DNA of 64,000 nucleotides from Bacteroidetes bacterium GWF2_41_31 (GCA_001769215.1 MEOL01000050.1:62001-126000); one strand, 5' to 3'. Shown: positions 17,477-27,542, counted from the stretch's first letter. Numbers and translations are program-made. The notes: generated by a model from the letters alone, not told the origin.

Positions 17477-19120
17477 TCAGGATACCGCAAACTGCCTGTT
17501 GATAACATGTAGGAGTTCAGGTTTATTGATTGGCTTGAATAATATATGGTCAACCTGTTCTTTTTCAATTACTTGGATTTGTTCAAAATCTAATTCATTT
17601 CCAATTATTACGATGCGAATTTGCCTGTCTTGTTGTTTTATTCTATTGATTAATTCCACCAAAGGAATTCCGGGAAGATCAACATCAAGAATAACCAGAT
17701 CAATTTTAGACTCAGTTAAATGGCTGATCAATTTTTCCCCCGTTTTGGCCCAATGCAGTTCGACCTTAGTTTTAGATAACATCATTTTCATCAGGTTAAA
17801 GTTGGCCAGCTCGTAATCAGCTATCAAAATGGTTTTGTCAGTCCATGAATAATCAATACCCGACTGATTATAACTAGGCACCATCGACTGGACTGAGATA
17901 ATGGATTCGGGTAAATGAAGGTAAAAAGTGGAGCCTTTCTCAGGTGTCGAATCCAGGGTAATTGAACCTTTCATCAGCTTAGCCATCCCGCTTGCTATGG
18001 CCAACCCCAGCCCAGAACCGCCAACAACACGTGTGGGTGAATTATCTACTTGTCTGAAATGTTCAAATATTGACTCATGAAATTCAGGAGCTATTCCAAT
18101 ACCCGGATCCTTTACATAAAAACAGATACCGTTCATATTCTCAATAAAATAACCAATCTCAATCTGACCCGTATTTGTAAAAACAACTGCATTGTCAAGA
18201 AAGTTGATTAAAATTTGATGTACCTTACGAATATCTGCTGAAATGATAAGATTCTTGTATTCAGTTTGTTCATTTAATATGATTTGTAAGTGCTGCTTGT
18301 TGTGTTGATGTTGAATTCTTTTGGATTCATTAAAAACATAATGTAAAATTTCGGATACTGCAAGGTTGTCGTTATGCACATCCATTTGCCTGGTCTCAAT
18401 CTTAGAAATACTAATGACATCTTCGATACGCTTGAGCAAAATATCACTACTGCCACGCACGATTTGTGTATACTCCTCACGGTCTTCGATTGGCAAATTT
18501 TCCATTAAAAGAAGCTCCAGAAAACCGAGAATATGATTTAACGGGGTGCGAATTTCATGTGAAAGATTACTAAGAAATGCTGTTTTAAGCATATTCCCTT
18601 CTTCAGCCTTCTCTTTTGCTAAAATTAAATTCTTTTCAGCAAGCCTCCTTTGAGTAATATTTCCAATAATGATTAAATGGGCTGTGGCTTTTTGTTCACT
18701 GTTGGTAATAGAAATTCCCCTCACCCTGAAATAGCTGTCCGAAGCATCTAAATCAGAGATTCTGGTCTCGATATCAAACTGAACATGATCGTCTAATAAC
18801 CTGGAAATTTTTTCACTTAATCTGGTGTCGTCAAACTGCAAAAACCTGCTGATATGTACGTGCTGATTTTGGTTGGTCTGTGCATAATCGAATAATTTGC
18901 TAAATGTACTGTTAATGAACTGAATATAACCAAATGTGTCGAGGCTTAACATGGCAAGAGGCACATGGTTAAGTACATCGGTATAGGTAACGTTTTTTGA
19001 TGTCAGATCCGAAATCAATTTTTCATTCTCACTAAGCTTGCTTTCCAATTCATGAATACGTTCCTTCAACCGACTTGCGTCGTCGTTTTTTTCAGACTCT
19101 AAGGCTTGCTTATTTTTCAT
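17477..19120 (-). CDS. Hybrid sensor histidine kinase with a degenerate receiver domain
   Basis: A 547-residue soluble kinase with no membrane helix. Order: a coiled coil (about 1-45), a PAS domain (46-155), HisKA with the phospho-acceptor H188 in LSNLSHEIRTPL, an HATPase domain with N-box NFLDNA, G1 VKDPGIGI and G2 GGSGLGLAIA, then a receiver domain (428-545). In the receiver the phospho-acceptor D479 (LDVDLPG) and K529 are kept. However, the usual acidic pair is D435-Y436, and the conserved Thr or Ser position is G507. Signal transfer by the receiver may be altered. No partner regulator is adjacent. Confidence 0.92.
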   Translation of the reverse strand: MKNKQALESEKNDDASRLKERIHELESKLSENEKLISDLTSKNVTYTDVLNHVPLAMLSLDTFGYIQFINSTFSKLFDYAQTNQNQHVHISRFLQFDDTRLSEKISRLLDDHVQFDIETRISDLDASDSYFRVRGISITNSEQKATAHLIIIGNITQRRLAEKNLILAKEKAEEGNMLKTAFLSNLSHEIRTPLNHILGFLELLLMENLPIEDREEYTQIVRGSSDILLKRIEDVISISKIETRQMDVHNDNLAVSEILHYVFNESKRIQHQHNKQHLQIILNEQTEYKNLIISADIRKVHQILINFLDNAVVFTNTGQIEIGYFIENMNGICFYVKDPGIGIAPEFHESIFEHFRQVDNSPTRVVGGSGLGLAIASGMAKLMKGSITLDSTPEKGSTFYLHLPESIISVQSMVPSYNQSGIDYSWTDKTILIADYELANFNLMKMMLSKTKVELHWAKTGEKLISHLTESKIDLVILDVDLPGIPLVELINRIKQQDRQIRIVIIGNELDFEQIQVIEKEQVDHILFKPINKPELLHVINRQFAVS

Positions 19121-19144
19121 TTTGCTAGTATTTTAACGATGCAA

Positions 19145-19152
19145 CAAAATTA
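19145..19152 (-). promoter_or_regulatory. -7 promoter element of the hybrid kinase gene
   Basis: Minus-strand TAATTTTG matches TAnnTTTG, about 25 bases before the ATG. Confidence 0.5.
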
Positions 19153-19186
19153 GTTTAAATCCATATTAGCTATTAGGTTTTCATCA

Positions 19187-20326
19187 TCATATCATCAGCG
19201 TCACTAAAGTTTGATGATCATATTTTGATAATTTATGATGCATTCCTGAAACTTTATTTCGATGATATTGCGCTACAATTTCTGTCAGTTGTTCGTCATT
19301 AACATTAATCTCCGACAGTTTAACCGGTGATCCGACAGATGCAAAAAACGCGGTGAGTTTTTCGATGGTTTCATCAACATCGCTGGTGTCAAACAGGGCA
19401 TCACCAAGTTTACTAATTCTGTCTGAACATGTTTTTTTGTGAAGTTTAAGCCATGCAGGATAAGCGATGCTCAAACTGGCTCCGTGCGGTGTATCAAACA
19501 ACAGCGACAATTCGTGCCCCATGGCATGTACTCCCCAATCGCCTCCTTTTTTCCCGTAGCTTGTAATTCCATTTAGAGCCAGGGTAGCATCTAACATGAT
19601 ATTGGCTCTATATTCCAGGTTATCCAGGTTGTTCAATAGCTTTGGTGCCCAACGCATTGCATCTTTAATGATAGAAAAAGTAAAACTGTCGGTAATTGAA
19701 GGCTCGCCTTCGCCAAAATATGACTCCAGAGAATGAGCAATTAAGTCTACAATTCCAAATGCCGTGTAATTTTTAGGAACAGATAACGTGAATTCAGGAT
19801 TCAAAAAGCTCGTTTTAGGGAACAACAATTCGTTTACAAGACCCAGTTTTTCACCGGTTTCATGATTTTGAATTACTGCGGCAGAATTCATTTCCGACCC
19901 TGTAGCTGCAAGGGTTAAAATAGTAACCAAAGGAGTTGCTTTTTCAGGCTGAATCCTCCAGGTCATAAATTCCCAGGGATCGATTTCGGTTTGTAATCCC
20001 AACGAAACAATTTTAGCGGAATCAATTACACTTCCCCCACCTAACGCGAGAACAACATCTACTTTCTTCTCTTTGCCAAGTTTTACAGCGGCTCTTACAT
20101 CATTAATTACAGGGTTCGGTTTAATTCCAGAGAATTCTGTAACCTTGAACCCGCCAGATGCTAATACGTTCATTATCTGATTGTAATAACCATATTTTTT
20201 CACTGATCCTTTTCCATATATCAGTAAAATATTCATGCCAAATTTTTTTAAACAAGGACCAAGTTCATCTTTAATCTGATTCCCGAAGACTAAACGAACA
20301 GGATTATATACAGTAAAATTTACCAT
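19187..20326 (-). CDS. Iron-containing alcohol dehydrogenase (YqhD/butanol dehydrogenase type)
   Basis: A 379-residue group III alcohol dehydrogenase. The nucleotide site is LALGGGSVIDSAKIV (GGGS motif), preceded by IKPNPVINDV. Metal ligands are seen in GIVDLIAHSLESYF (D and H) and HAMGHELSLLFDTPHGASL (two H). The GNQIKDELG start and the C-terminal YHRNKVSGMHHKLSKYD match the YqhD/BdhA branch, which reduces aldehydes with NADPH. A role in aldehyde removal or fermentation is likely; the true substrate is not visible. It is divergent from ahcY. Confidence 0.92.
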   Translation of the reverse strand: MVNFTVYNPVRLVFGNQIKDELGPCLKKFGMNILLIYGKGSVKKYGYYNQIMNVLASGGFKVTEFSGIKPNPVINDVRAAVKLGKEKKVDVVLALGGGSVIDSAKIVSLGLQTEIDPWEFMTWRIQPEKATPLVTILTLAATGSEMNSAAVIQNHETGEKLGLVNELLFPKTSFLNPEFTLSVPKNYTAFGIVDLIAHSLESYFGEGEPSITDSFTFSIIKDAMRWAPKLLNNLDNLEYRANIMLDATLALNGITSYGKKGGDWGVHAMGHELSLLFDTPHGASLSIAYPAWLKLHKKTCSDRISKLGDALFDTSDVDETIEKLTAFFASVGSPVKLSEINVNDEQLTEIVAQYHRNKVSGMHHKLSKYDHQTLVTLMI

Positions 20327-20427
20327 TATTGCGGTTTTGAATTATCCCTTTTTATACTGACAAATGAAGTAAAAAGTTTCGAGAGGTTCAACTTATTCAA
20401 ACTCATCCACTATAACGCAAAAATACA

Positions 20428-20435
20428 TATCTTTG
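20428..20435 (+). promoter_or_regulatory. -7 promoter element of ahcY
   Basis: TATCTTTG matches TAnnTTTG, giving a leader of about 65 bases before the ahcY ATG. No riboswitch-like fold was recognised in that leader. Confidence 0.5.
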
Positions 20436-20502
20436 TGCACTTATAAAGTGATAAACTTTATTATCATAACCTATTGATCATTAGACAAATTAGATTTTAT
20501 AC

Positions 20503-21930
20503 ATGACAGAATTAATCATCGAAGAACAATTGCAATATAAGATTGCAGATATTTCTCTTGCCGAATGGGGCAGAAAAGAGATTGAAATTGCTGAAAAAGA
20601 AATGCCGGGTTTAATGGCCATTCGCAACAAATACAGCAAAACAAAACCTTTACAAGGGGTTCGTATCACAGGGTCATTGCATATGACCATTCAGACCGCC
20701 GTACTCATCGAAACCCTGGTCGCTCTTGGTGCAGATGTGCGTTGGGCCAGTTGCAATATTTTTTCCACACAGGATCAGGCAGCCGCAGCCATTGCAGAAG
20801 CAGGAATTCCTGTTTTTGCCTGGAAAGGTGAAACATTAAAAGAATATTGGTGGTGTACCTTCCAGGCGCTTAGTTTCGCTGATGGTAAAGGCCCTCAACT
20901 GATTGTTGATGATGGTGGCGATGCCACGCTGCTTATTCACAAAGGCTTTGCTGCAGAAAAGAATGCTTCGTTACTAAATGTAACTCCGGAGAGTATTGAA
21001 GAAGGCGAAATTTTAGAATTATTAAAAACCACACTGGTCGAAGATCCTAAAAAATGGCACCGCACAGTAGCAGATTGGAAAGGCGTATCAGAAGAAACAA
21101 CCACCGGAGTTCACCGTTTGTATCAAATGTTCGAAAAAGGAGAATTGCTGATACCAGCCATTAATGTGAACGATTCTGTTACCAAATCGAAGTTTGATAA
21201 CCTGTACGGTTGTCGTGAATCGCTGGCCGATGGCATCAAACGCGCTACCGATGTGATGCTGGCAGGAAAAGTGGTAGTGGTTGCCGGTTATGGTGATGTT
21301 GGTAAAGGCTCAGCACATTCTATGCGCAGTTATGGTGCCAGGGTCATGATAACAGAAATCGACCCCATTTGCGCCTTGCAGGCAGCAATGGAAGGCTTTC
21401 AGGTTACCACAATGGAGGAAGCAGTAAAATTTGGTAATATATTTGTTACCACCACAGGAAACAAAGATATCATTACCGCCCAGCACATGGCAAACATGAA
21501 TGATCAGGCCATTGTTTGTAATATTGGTCATTTCGACAACGAAATTCAAGTTAGCAAACTTGAGAAATTACCTGGCATTAAGAAAATTAACATCAAACCA
21601 CAGGTAGATAAATATTTATTTCCAGATGGTCATGCCATTTTCTTGTTGGCTGAAGGTCGCCTGGTGAACCTGGGCTGTGCCACAGGTCATCCCAGTTTTG
21701 TGATGAGCAACTCATTTACAAACCAAACACTGGCTCAAATTGATCTTTGGGAAAAACGCAATGAATATAAAGTAGGCGTATACCGGCTTCCTAAGTATCT
21801 TGACGAAGAAGTAGCCCGCTTACATTTGGAACAAATTGGGGTAAAACTCACCAGGTTGTCGAAAGAACAAGCTGATTATCTGGGTGTAGATTTGGATGGC
21901 CCATATAAGCCAGATCATTACCGTTATTAA
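20503..21930 (+). CDS. ahcY: S-adenosylhomocysteine hydrolase
   Basis: A 475-residue cytoplasmic enzyme that splits S-adenosylhomocysteine into homocysteine and adenosine, removing the product of methyltransferases. [18 protein letters not shown] and [17 protein letters not shown] lie near the N-terminus. The NAD-binding glycine loop is [12 protein letters not shown], and the C-terminus ends [11 protein letters not shown], which is strictly conserved. The bacterial long-form insert is present. It is a single gene with its own promoter and a downstream bidirectional hairpin. Confidence 0.98.
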   Translation: MTELIIEEQLQYKIADISLAEWGRKEIEIAEKEMPGLMAIRNKYSKTKPLQGVRITGSLHMTIQTAVLIETLVALGADVRWASCNIFSTQDQAAAAIAEAGIPVFAWKGETLKEYWWCTFQALSFADGKGPQLIVDDGGDATLLIHKGFAAEKNASLLNVTPESIEEGEILELLKTTLVEDPKKWHRTVADWKGVSEETTTGVHRLYQMFEKGELLIPAINVNDSVTKSKFDNLYGCRESLADGIKRATDVMLAGKVVVVAGYGDVGKGSAHSMRSYGARVMITEIDPICALQAAMEGFQVTTMEEAVKFGNIFVTTTGNKDIITAQHMANMNDQAIVCNIGHFDNEIQVSKLEKLPGIKKINIKPQVDKYLFPDGHAIFLLAEGRLVNLGCATGHPSFVMSNSFTNQTLAQIDLWEKRNEYKVGVYRLPKYLDEEVARLHLEQIGVKLTRLSKEQADYLGVDLDGPYKPDHYRY

Positions 21931-21946
21931 TAACACACCCTAAAAT

Positions 21947-21981
21947 AAAAAAAAGCGGCACCAGAAAATGTCGCTTTTTTT
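21947..21981. terminator. Bidirectional hairpin terminator between ahcY and the barrel protein gene
   Basis: A-run plus GCGGCA pairs with TGTCGC plus T-run around an 8-base loop. Both strands end in a run of T, so it can serve both converging genes. Confidence 0.75.
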
Positions 21982-22004
21982 ATGTGTTTAGCTTTTCCTA
22001 TTTG

Positions 22005-22673
22005 TCAAAAAGGGGTAAGAGTAATACCTACCGAAATGGGATAAAGTTCGGGACCTCGCCCCTTGTTGAATATTTGTGAAATCTGGTAATATCCAAACAA
22101 ATTTACTGATTTATATCCAACCCTTAAGGTAAAACCATAGGCATAATCCTGGGTTTGCGAAATGGTTTTTGATTTGATGGTAACGCGCGTCGCCTGTTCG
22201 GGTGTGTCACCAACATATTTCTCCTTGCTACTCAACAAATATCCAATCTTAAACCCAACGCCCATCTTGATCTCATTTTTAAAACGAATCTTCAACTCCA
22301 TGGGCATCTCCAAATAGGTGAGGTTAATTTTACTGCGTTTGAATGATTCTTCTATTGGAGAAAACACAATGGTGTCTGCCTTTATATCGTCAATTTTCGA
22401 GTGGCTGTAAATATTGTGGTTGCCAATACCTAATCCTATGCCAAAGGACGATTTGCCTTTACCAATTTGAAAATTATACATTCCATAAATATTAGCTCCC
22501 TGGTGAATCGCGCGTACATCCATATTATATGGAATGTTCTGCAAGAGGTCGGTAAACATGTCAAATCCAATGGTTATCTTGCGTTTAGCGTTTTCGCTAA
22601 TGACTTGTGAAAATCCCATGCTGCCAAAGAGCATGATAAATAAAACTAAAAATCCAAAAGAGCGTTTATTCAT
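22005..22673 (-). CDS. Outer membrane beta-barrel protein, PorT/OmpX-like
   Basis: A 222-residue protein with a signal peptide (RSFGFLVLFIMLFGSMGFSQ) and then alternating amphipathic strands with Gly/aromatic turns. Examples are FGIGLGIGNHNIY, LEMPMELKIRFKNEIKMGVGFKIGYLL and AYGFTLRVGYKSVNLFGYYQIS; it ends VGITLTPF. This is the pattern of a small 8-strand outer membrane barrel (PorT or outer membrane protein beta-barrel families). A -7 element lies about 20 bases upstream. The function is unknown. Confidence 0.75.
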   Translation of the reverse strand: MNKRSFGFLVLFIMLFGSMGFSQVISENAKRKITIGFDMFTDLLQNIPYNMDVRAIHQGANIYGMYNFQIGKGKSSFGIGLGIGNHNIYSHSKIDDIKADTIVFSPIEESFKRSKINLTYLEMPMELKIRFKNEIKMGVGFKIGYLLSSKEKYVGDTPEQATRVTIKSKTISQTQDYAYGFTLRVGYKSVNLFGYYQISQIFNKGRGPELYPISVGITLTPF

Positions 22674-22691
22674 CGGTAGTTATTTTATTAA

Positions 22692-22699
22692 CAAAAATA
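22692..22699 (-). promoter_or_regulatory. -7 promoter element of the barrel protein gene
   Basis: Minus-strand TATTTTTG matches TAnnTTTG, about 18 bases before the ATG. Confidence 0.5.
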
Positions 22700-22721
22700 G
22701 TATTTACAAGGTTAACTGGCT

Positions 22722-23339
22722 TTATTCTTTTAATAATTGATCGATTATTTGATTCATCTGGTCTGAATTCCAACGGGCCGCACCTTTTTTACTCAATATC
22801 ACCTGACCGTTTTTGTTTAATAAAAAAGTAGTTGGAATACTTTCAGAGTAAAATGCAGCAGGAACATCTGTATATTGAAAAAAGGGGAGCCCGGTCAATT
22901 GGCGCTTTTTCGCGAAAGAAAGAACCGTTGAAACTGATTCGTTGGAAACAAGGACAAAATTCACCTGCTCACCATACTTGCTGTATAGTTCAGCGATACC
23001 AGGTAACTCGGCCACACATGGCGGACACCAGGTAGCCCAAAAGTTGATAAAAACAGGCTTATCATCCATCAATGTGGACAAAGTAACTTGTTTTCCGTCC
23101 ATATCCGTAATCGACCATGTTTTTGTATCTTCAGGTATGATAAATTGGTCTTCCGAATTCATTTCTGATGGAGCCAAGGATGTCAGACGGATAAAAAAGG
23201 AAACAACCTCAACACGTGTGGAAGGAATCAGGATCAACAGGATGAACAACAGAAAAAAAATATCAGATGCAATGGAGAACTTTGATTTCTTCCGGTAATA
23301 ATTTTTCAGATAATTAATAAAATTTTTGAATTTAATCAC
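22722..23339 (-). CDS. Membrane-anchored TlpA-family thioredoxin
   Basis: A 205-residue protein with one N-terminal membrane helix (IASDIFFLLFILLILIPSTRVEVV, about 23-46) and a periplasmic AhpC/TSA-Redoxin fold. The redox site is WATWCPPCVAELPG (CPPC), with a cis-Pro region SIPTTFLLNKNGQ. It probably reduces disulfides in periplasmic proteins or cytochromes. The next gene downstream is the barrel protein, with its own promoter, so they need not be cotranscribed. Confidence 0.9.
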   Translation of the reverse strand: MIKFKNFINYLKNYYRKKSKFSIASDIFFLLFILLILIPSTRVEVVSFFIRLTSLAPSEMNSEDQFIIPEDTKTWSITDMDGKQVTLSTLMDDKPVFINFWATWCPPCVAELPGIAELYSKYGEQVNFVLVSNESVSTVLSFAKKRQLTGLPFFQYTDVPAAFYSESIPTTFLLNKNGQVILSKKGAARWNSDQMNQIIDQLLKE

Positions 23340-23377
23340 TTGATTATTAAAGTATTTTGGGTGTGGAAAAAGTTCCG

Positions 23378-23788
23378 CTATTCCAACAAATTGGCCCTGC
23401 GGTCGAGAAGTTCGTTAATTTGATCTTCGGAAAGACCAGGTTTTTTTAGCATCTCATCAATAGCCGCTATTCTACCGGGAGGGTTAAGTGTTAATTCTTC
23501 AACTTTAATTTCATCCTGCAAGAGGTCTTCGTTATCTTCTCCCAGTTGTGCGCGCAATTGTTCAACCAAATTGCTCACCATTTTTTTAACAGGTTCACCA
23601 AATTGCCCTTGCAACTGATGACTGATTTGATCCTTCATCGTTTCGTAATTGCTGAAAAAAAACTGAAACTGTTTCATCATCGAACGATCCACTCCGGGAA
23701 TATCTTCCATCGATTGTTTTTCAACCAACCGTTTAAAAAGCCTGAACAATTCGTCCAGATCCTGTTTAAATTTTTCATCTTCCATCAC
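23378..23788 (-). CDS. Hypothetical small acidic helical protein
   Basis: A 136-residue soluble, mostly helical protein of unknown family, with no signal peptide or membrane segment. It is rich in E, D, L, Q and M, with likely coiled-coil stretches (FKQDLDELFRLFKRLVEKQ and EPVKKMVSNLVEQLRAQLG). The C-terminal half LSEDQINELLDRRANLLE looks like a helical hairpin. Two ATG codons are adjacent at the start. It lies between the DUF4837 lipoprotein and TlpA genes on the same strand. It may be a small lineage-specific chaperone-like or structural protein, but nothing in the sequence assigns a function. Confidence 0.7.
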   Translation of the reverse strand: MMEDEKFKQDLDELFRLFKRLVEKQSMEDIPGVDRSMMKQFQFFFSNYETMKDQISHQLQGQFGEPVKKMVSNLVEQLRAQLGEDNEDLLQDEIKVEELTLNPPGRIAAIDEMLKKPGLSEDQINELLDRRANLLE

Positions 23789-23850
23789 CCTACAAAATTA
23801 CAATAATCCCGACATACTCCTTCAGGATTTACAAAATCTTAACTTTTTTG

Positions 23851-24867
23851 CTATTTTAAAGGTGCTGCCGAATACAAAATCGCCTCCACCTGACGCAACA
23901 AATCGCGTTTATTCTGGTTGGGGTAATATACGTAACCCATCAGGGTGAAAATATTTTCATTCTCTTTGTCGGTAAAGGAATAGCTGATGAAAGGCCCTCC
24001 CATAAAATCATTGGCCACATTCCACATTCCTCGGGTTTCAATGGCGTATTCGCTAGGAAAATCTGTTACTTGTATGGCCTTTGGCAACACATAGGTTTCG
24101 TCAATCACCATAAATGAACCTTCTGAAGTTCCCGGAACATTTTGCTTCAAATCACGGCTAATGCGTGCCACGATACTCTCAATAGAGAACTGGACTTCAG
24201 ATTTATAAGGTTCCGACATGATGATGATACCCTGACTATAGGCAGGAACTTCTTTTCGTAACCACATAAACCCAGAAGCCGATTTTGCCATATAAAATCC
24301 GGAAGGCACACTCATATTCAAATTAAAGGATTTAATCACCTCTTCAGAAACATTGTTTTTTGATGTGGGATTGAACACTTCCATGATACGGGCACGCTCC
24401 GCTTCACCAAAACTATGTATAATGATTTGCTCTTTAGTTTCGAATACTTCGACAAAAGCCTGTGAGTTGGAGCATTTAATCCTGAAAATACGTTGGGGAC
24501 CAGCCCACAAATCGTTGAAAATTTCCATTTTCGATTCGGTATAAGAGGGATCTATTTCAACAATGAGCAGGTTTCGGTATTTCTTAAACAATTCGGAAAA
24601 ATTAGCCACGGTAATGTGACTAAGTTTAAAAACAGGCTCAACCTGTGGCAAACCATATTGTTCCTGTTCCAGGTATTTTCTGATTACCTGACCAATCTGC
24701 CCATCCCATTGTTCCTGATTTTGAAGCACAACCAGTACTTCGGAGCTGTTTCCAATTGATCGGGGCAATTTTGGTTTATCGCTATTTGGAATACAGCCTG
24801 AAAAAGCCAGTACAAATACGAATAGCAGGGTAAATAAGCCAATTATGTTGTATTTATTTAAAACCAT
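23851..24867 (-). CDS. DUF4837 family lipoprotein
   Basis: A 338-residue lipoprotein with a signal segment and lipobox LAFSGC (Cys about 25). The body matches the Bacteroidota-only DUF4837 family: SSEVLVVLQNQEQWDGQIGQVIRKYLEQ near the start, the block RNLLIVEIDPSY, and VYYPNQNKRDLLRQVEAILYS near the end. The function of the family is not known. It lies 54 bases downstream of the LysM transglycosylase gene in the same direction, a common pairing that suggests a cell-envelope role. Confidence 0.82.
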   Translation of the reverse strand: MVLNKYNIIGLFTLLFVFVLAFSGCIPNSDKPKLPRSIGNSSEVLVVLQNQEQWDGQIGQVIRKYLEQEQYGLPQVEPVFKLSHITVANFSELFKKYRNLLIVEIDPSYTESKMEIFNDLWAGPQRIFRIKCSNSQAFVEVFETKEQIIIHSFGEAERARIMEVFNPTSKNNVSEEVIKSFNLNMSVPSGFYMAKSASGFMWLRKEVPAYSQGIIIMSEPYKSEVQFSIESIVARISRDLKQNVPGTSEGSFMVIDETYVLPKAIQVTDFPSEYAIETRGMWNVANDFMGGPFISYSFTDKENENIFTLMGYVYYPNQNKRDLLRQVEAILYSAAPLK

Positions 24868-24921
24868 TGTTCTTTGCTGTGGTGATACATAAATAACTCT
24901 GACTAAACTATTTTATTGCGA

Positions 24922-26709
24922 TCAACTAATTTCGGCTACAATGATTTTCTGGCCTGGTTTTAGTTTGTTGATGTTATTCATTTTATTCAACGCCTTAATT
25001 TGCTCTACTGTTACTCCGTCATATTCTTTGGCTATATCCCACAAGGTGTCGCCTTTGCGCACTACATGGTAAAGGTATTTGCCCTGAGCGACCGAGTTGG
25101 TTTTTTTACTTTCGGGTCGGTAAACCGTCAGGGTTTGTTTTGGATAGATATTGTTGTTTTTCAGGTTATTCCACTCTTTTAAGTCGGTTACCGAACATTG
25201 GTATTTTTTGGCAATCAATCCGAGGTTTTCGCCATTCTTTACTACATGTTTTGACTCAACTCCTGAACGAACTACCGGATCGCCTGATTTACTGCTATAT
25301 TGTACACCACCACTTCCAAATAGCACGAGTTTCTGCCCGGGATAGATGGTGTTGTTTTTTAAGTTATTCCAGTGTTTAATCTGGCTAACATACACATGGT
25401 TTCGTTTAGCTATCAAACCAAGACTCTCACCATTTCTAACAATATGTATATTCCGATCTTGTGCTTTTTTGACTTCAACCATCAATTGATCGCGCTCAAC
25501 GCCTTTTTTTGTTTTAAAAGCATAAAGCGAATCTTCATTGGTGAGATAACTGGAAACATATTGGCGAGGAATACGCAAAATAAAGGTTTTACCATCCGTA
25601 GCCGGTATGATGCCCATTTTAAACTGAGGGTTCAAAAATTTCAGTTCATCCAATGGAATGCCCAGAAGTTCGTTTAATTGATCAAATGCCAGGATATTGG
25701 TAACGGTAACGGTATCGATATTGTAATAAAACATACCTGGACGCATGGGGTAAATGTTGTGCTCTTCAGCATAATTCATTACATAGTTTACTGCAATAAA
25801 GGCGGGAACATATCCACGCGTTTCGCGTGGTAAAAAGGCCCACACGGCCCAATAGTTTTTGGTTCCTCCTGCCCTGCGAATAGCCCTGTTTACATTTCCT
25901 GCCCCTGAATTATAAGCAGCCAGAACCAGAGACCAATCACCATAAATTTCATATAGATCTGTTAAATGCTCACAGGCCGCGATGGTACTTTTTATCGGGT
26001 CGTAACGATCGTCAACCAAAGAGGTCACCTGTAAATCATACACTTTTCCTGTTCCATACATAAACTGCCACAATCCTTTGGCACCCATATGCGACCCGGC
26101 AGCCGGGTTTAACGCCGATTCAACAATGGCCAGGTATTTAATTTCAAGTGGCATATTGAAACGATCCAACGCTTCTTCGAACATGGGGAAGTAAATCTCC
26201 CCCAAACCAAGCATGCGTGCAGTCAGGTTTCTTTTTTTATTGGCATACAGGTGAATATAGTTTTTCACCTCTTTATTGTAGGTAAGTTCAATGGTTGTTT
26301 GTTTATTTAATGTTTCGATGCGTGCGGCATAAACCGAATCGGGAAAATTCGGGATTTCCCCCATATCAACCTGAGCTCCCCCCGGACGCGTATACATTGG
26401 ACTAAGATCAAAAAACCGATTATCATAGAACTTCGAATTAGTCATGCTATCAATGGTTCGAAGAATCTGCGAGTCGCGAATAAGTAACTCAAAATTTCCG
26501 GTTGTATCAACAAGTGTGTTTGTATAGAGATCAACGTCAAAAGTGGAAGAGTCTTGTAGTGCTCCGGGTAATGTATCACCTTCAAAAACAGCAGTGGTGG
26601 TGTCGGATGAGACAATATTGGTGGTGTCAGGATTCGCGCCCATACTTAAAGCGCCAAACGAAAAAGCCATCATGGCAAGTACAGTGAATAGGAATGTGGA
26701 TAGCTTCAT
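24922..26709 (-). CDS. Membrane-bound lytic murein transglycosylase D-like protein with three LysM domains
   Basis: A 595-residue exported enzyme that cuts peptidoglycan glycan strands. A signal peptide lies at 1-24. The SLT catalytic domain spans about 175-330, with the catalytic glutamate E197 in [10 protein letters not shown], then GAKGLWQFM and [16 protein letters not shown]. Three LysM peptidoglycan-binding domains follow at about 424-467, 488-530 and 549-593, each with the N-NIYPGQ/PKQ turn. The order is that of MltD. The downstream DUF4837 gene is in the same direction. Confidence 0.95.
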   Translation of the reverse strand: MKLSTFLFTVLAMMAFSFGALSMGANPDTTNIVSSDTTTAVFEGDTLPGALQDSSTFDVDLYTNTLVDTTGNFELLIRDSQILRTIDSMTNSKFYDNRFFDLSPMYTRPGGAQVDMGEIPNFPDSVYAARIETLNKQTTIELTYNKEVKNYIHLYANKKRNLTARMLGLGEIYFPMFEEALDRFNMPLEIKYLAIVESALNPAAGSHMGAKGLWQFMYGTGKVYDLQVTSLVDDRYDPIKSTIAACEHLTDLYEIYGDWSLVLAAYNSGAGNVNRAIRRAGGTKNYWAVWAFLPRETRGYVPAFIAVNYVMNYAEEHNIYPMRPGMFYYNIDTVTVTNILAFDQLNELLGIPLDELKFLNPQFKMGIIPATDGKTFILRIPRQYVSSYLTNEDSLYAFKTKKGVERDQLMVEVKKAQDRNIHIVRNGESLGLIAKRNHVYVSQIKHWNNLKNNTIYPGQKLVLFGSGGVQYSSKSGDPVVRSGVESKHVVKNGENLGLIAKKYQCSVTDLKEWNNLKNNNIYPKQTLTVYRPESKKTNSVAQGKYLYHVVRKGDTLWDIAKEYDGVTVEQIKALNKMNNINKLKPGQKIIVAEIS

Positions 26710-26741
26710 GAATAACTAATTTTAGAAACAACGAGATTTTG

Positions 26742-26749
26742 CAAAAATA
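26742..26749 (-). promoter_or_regulatory. -7 promoter element of the mltD-like gene
   Basis: Minus-strand TATTTTTG matches TAnnTTTG, about 33 bases before the ATG. Confidence 0.5.
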
Positions 26750-26848
26750 GTTGTTTGATAACACGGAAACCATTTAAATGAAAAACTAATGAACAGAAGG
26801 GCGTTAGTTTGTTTTTGTTTTTAATTTCGGGAAATAGAAAATAAAGAG

Positions 26849-26866
26849 CCCGCTTTTTAGGGCGGG
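26849..26866 (-). terminator. Hairpin terminator downstream of the flavodoxin-like gene
   Basis: Stem CCCGC / GCGGG around an A-rich loop, followed on the minus strand by CTCTTTATTTT. It lies about 15 bases after the stop codon. Confidence 0.55.
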
Positions 26867-26881
26867 ACTTTCAGCAAAATG

Positions 26882-27409
26882 CTATAGGTATTGTTTAATT
26901 ATTTTTGTCCAGGCTTTTATTCTTACATCCGTTAATTCAGGTTCGTTATCTAAATCAAGTGCCAATCCGTAAAAATGGTCGTTTTTTATTCCATCTGAGT
27001 CGGAAAATTTATATCCTTCAACAGGCCATTGTCCGATTACCTTTATTTTCCTTTTGTCCATTTCCTCCTGAAAAACGCTCAAGCCATCCACAAAATGATC
27101 GGGATATAATACCTGATCGCCCAAGCCAAAAAAAGCGGCCGTAAAATTTAACGATCCTTGTTTGTCAAGTTTTCTAAAAAACCGGTTCCATTCGTTATCT
27201 GCTTTGGCATCAATCCAATTCTCAGCACCAATTGTCGAGCTGCCAAAAATCATCAGTTTATAATTTCCCAGCGTGTTCATATCAAAACTGACCACATCGG
27301 CTATATCAATCATCTCGCGATCAAACATCGAATAGACCTTTCTGGCAGCATTTTCAACATTGCCTCCCATTCCCCAATAAAGCAAAATAATTTTTTTCAT
27401 GGTTTTCAT
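26882..27409 (-). CDS. Flavodoxin-like protein with a divergent FMN phosphate loop
   Basis: A 175-residue protein that aligns by eye along its whole length with long-chain flavodoxins: FGLGDQVLYPDHFVDGL, KVIGQWPVEGYKFSDSDGIKNDHFYGLALD and the C-terminal helix. Flavodoxins are FMN electron carriers. The phosphate-binding loop, normally GS-T-GNTE, reads YWGMGGNVE (11-19) and lacks the Thr/Ser ligands. The first flavin-stacking loop is SSTIGAENW in place of the usual PTWYYGE. FMN binding may be changed or lost. The start is the first ATG or the one at codon 4. Confidence 0.82.
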   Translation of the reverse strand: MKTMKKIILLYWGMGGNVENAARKVYSMFDREMIDIADVVSFDMNTLGNYKLMIFGSSTIGAENWIDAKADNEWNRFFRKLDKQGSLNFTAAFFGLGDQVLYPDHFVDGLSVFQEEMDKRKIKVIGQWPVEGYKFSDSDGIKNDHFYGLALDLDNEPELTDVRIKAWTKIIKQYL

Positions 27410-27534
27410 CTTTTACAGACAGTAAAAATACAACTAATTGCATTTTGATTATTTTGATTGCTCAGGATTTTACCTATTTATTTCAAATACAAATAAAGTT
27501 GATTTTACGTTTTCAAGCCAATGGATTCTTTCTC

Positions 27535-27542
27535 TATTTTTG
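27535..27542 (+). promoter_or_regulatory. -7 promoter element of the terC-like gene
   Basis: TATTTTTG matches TAnnTTTG, 20 bases before the ATG. Confidence 0.45.

Noticed and set aside
20436-20502. SAH or SAM riboswitch before ahcY
   Set aside because: The short AT-rich leader shows no conserved paired core or known riboswitch consensus.
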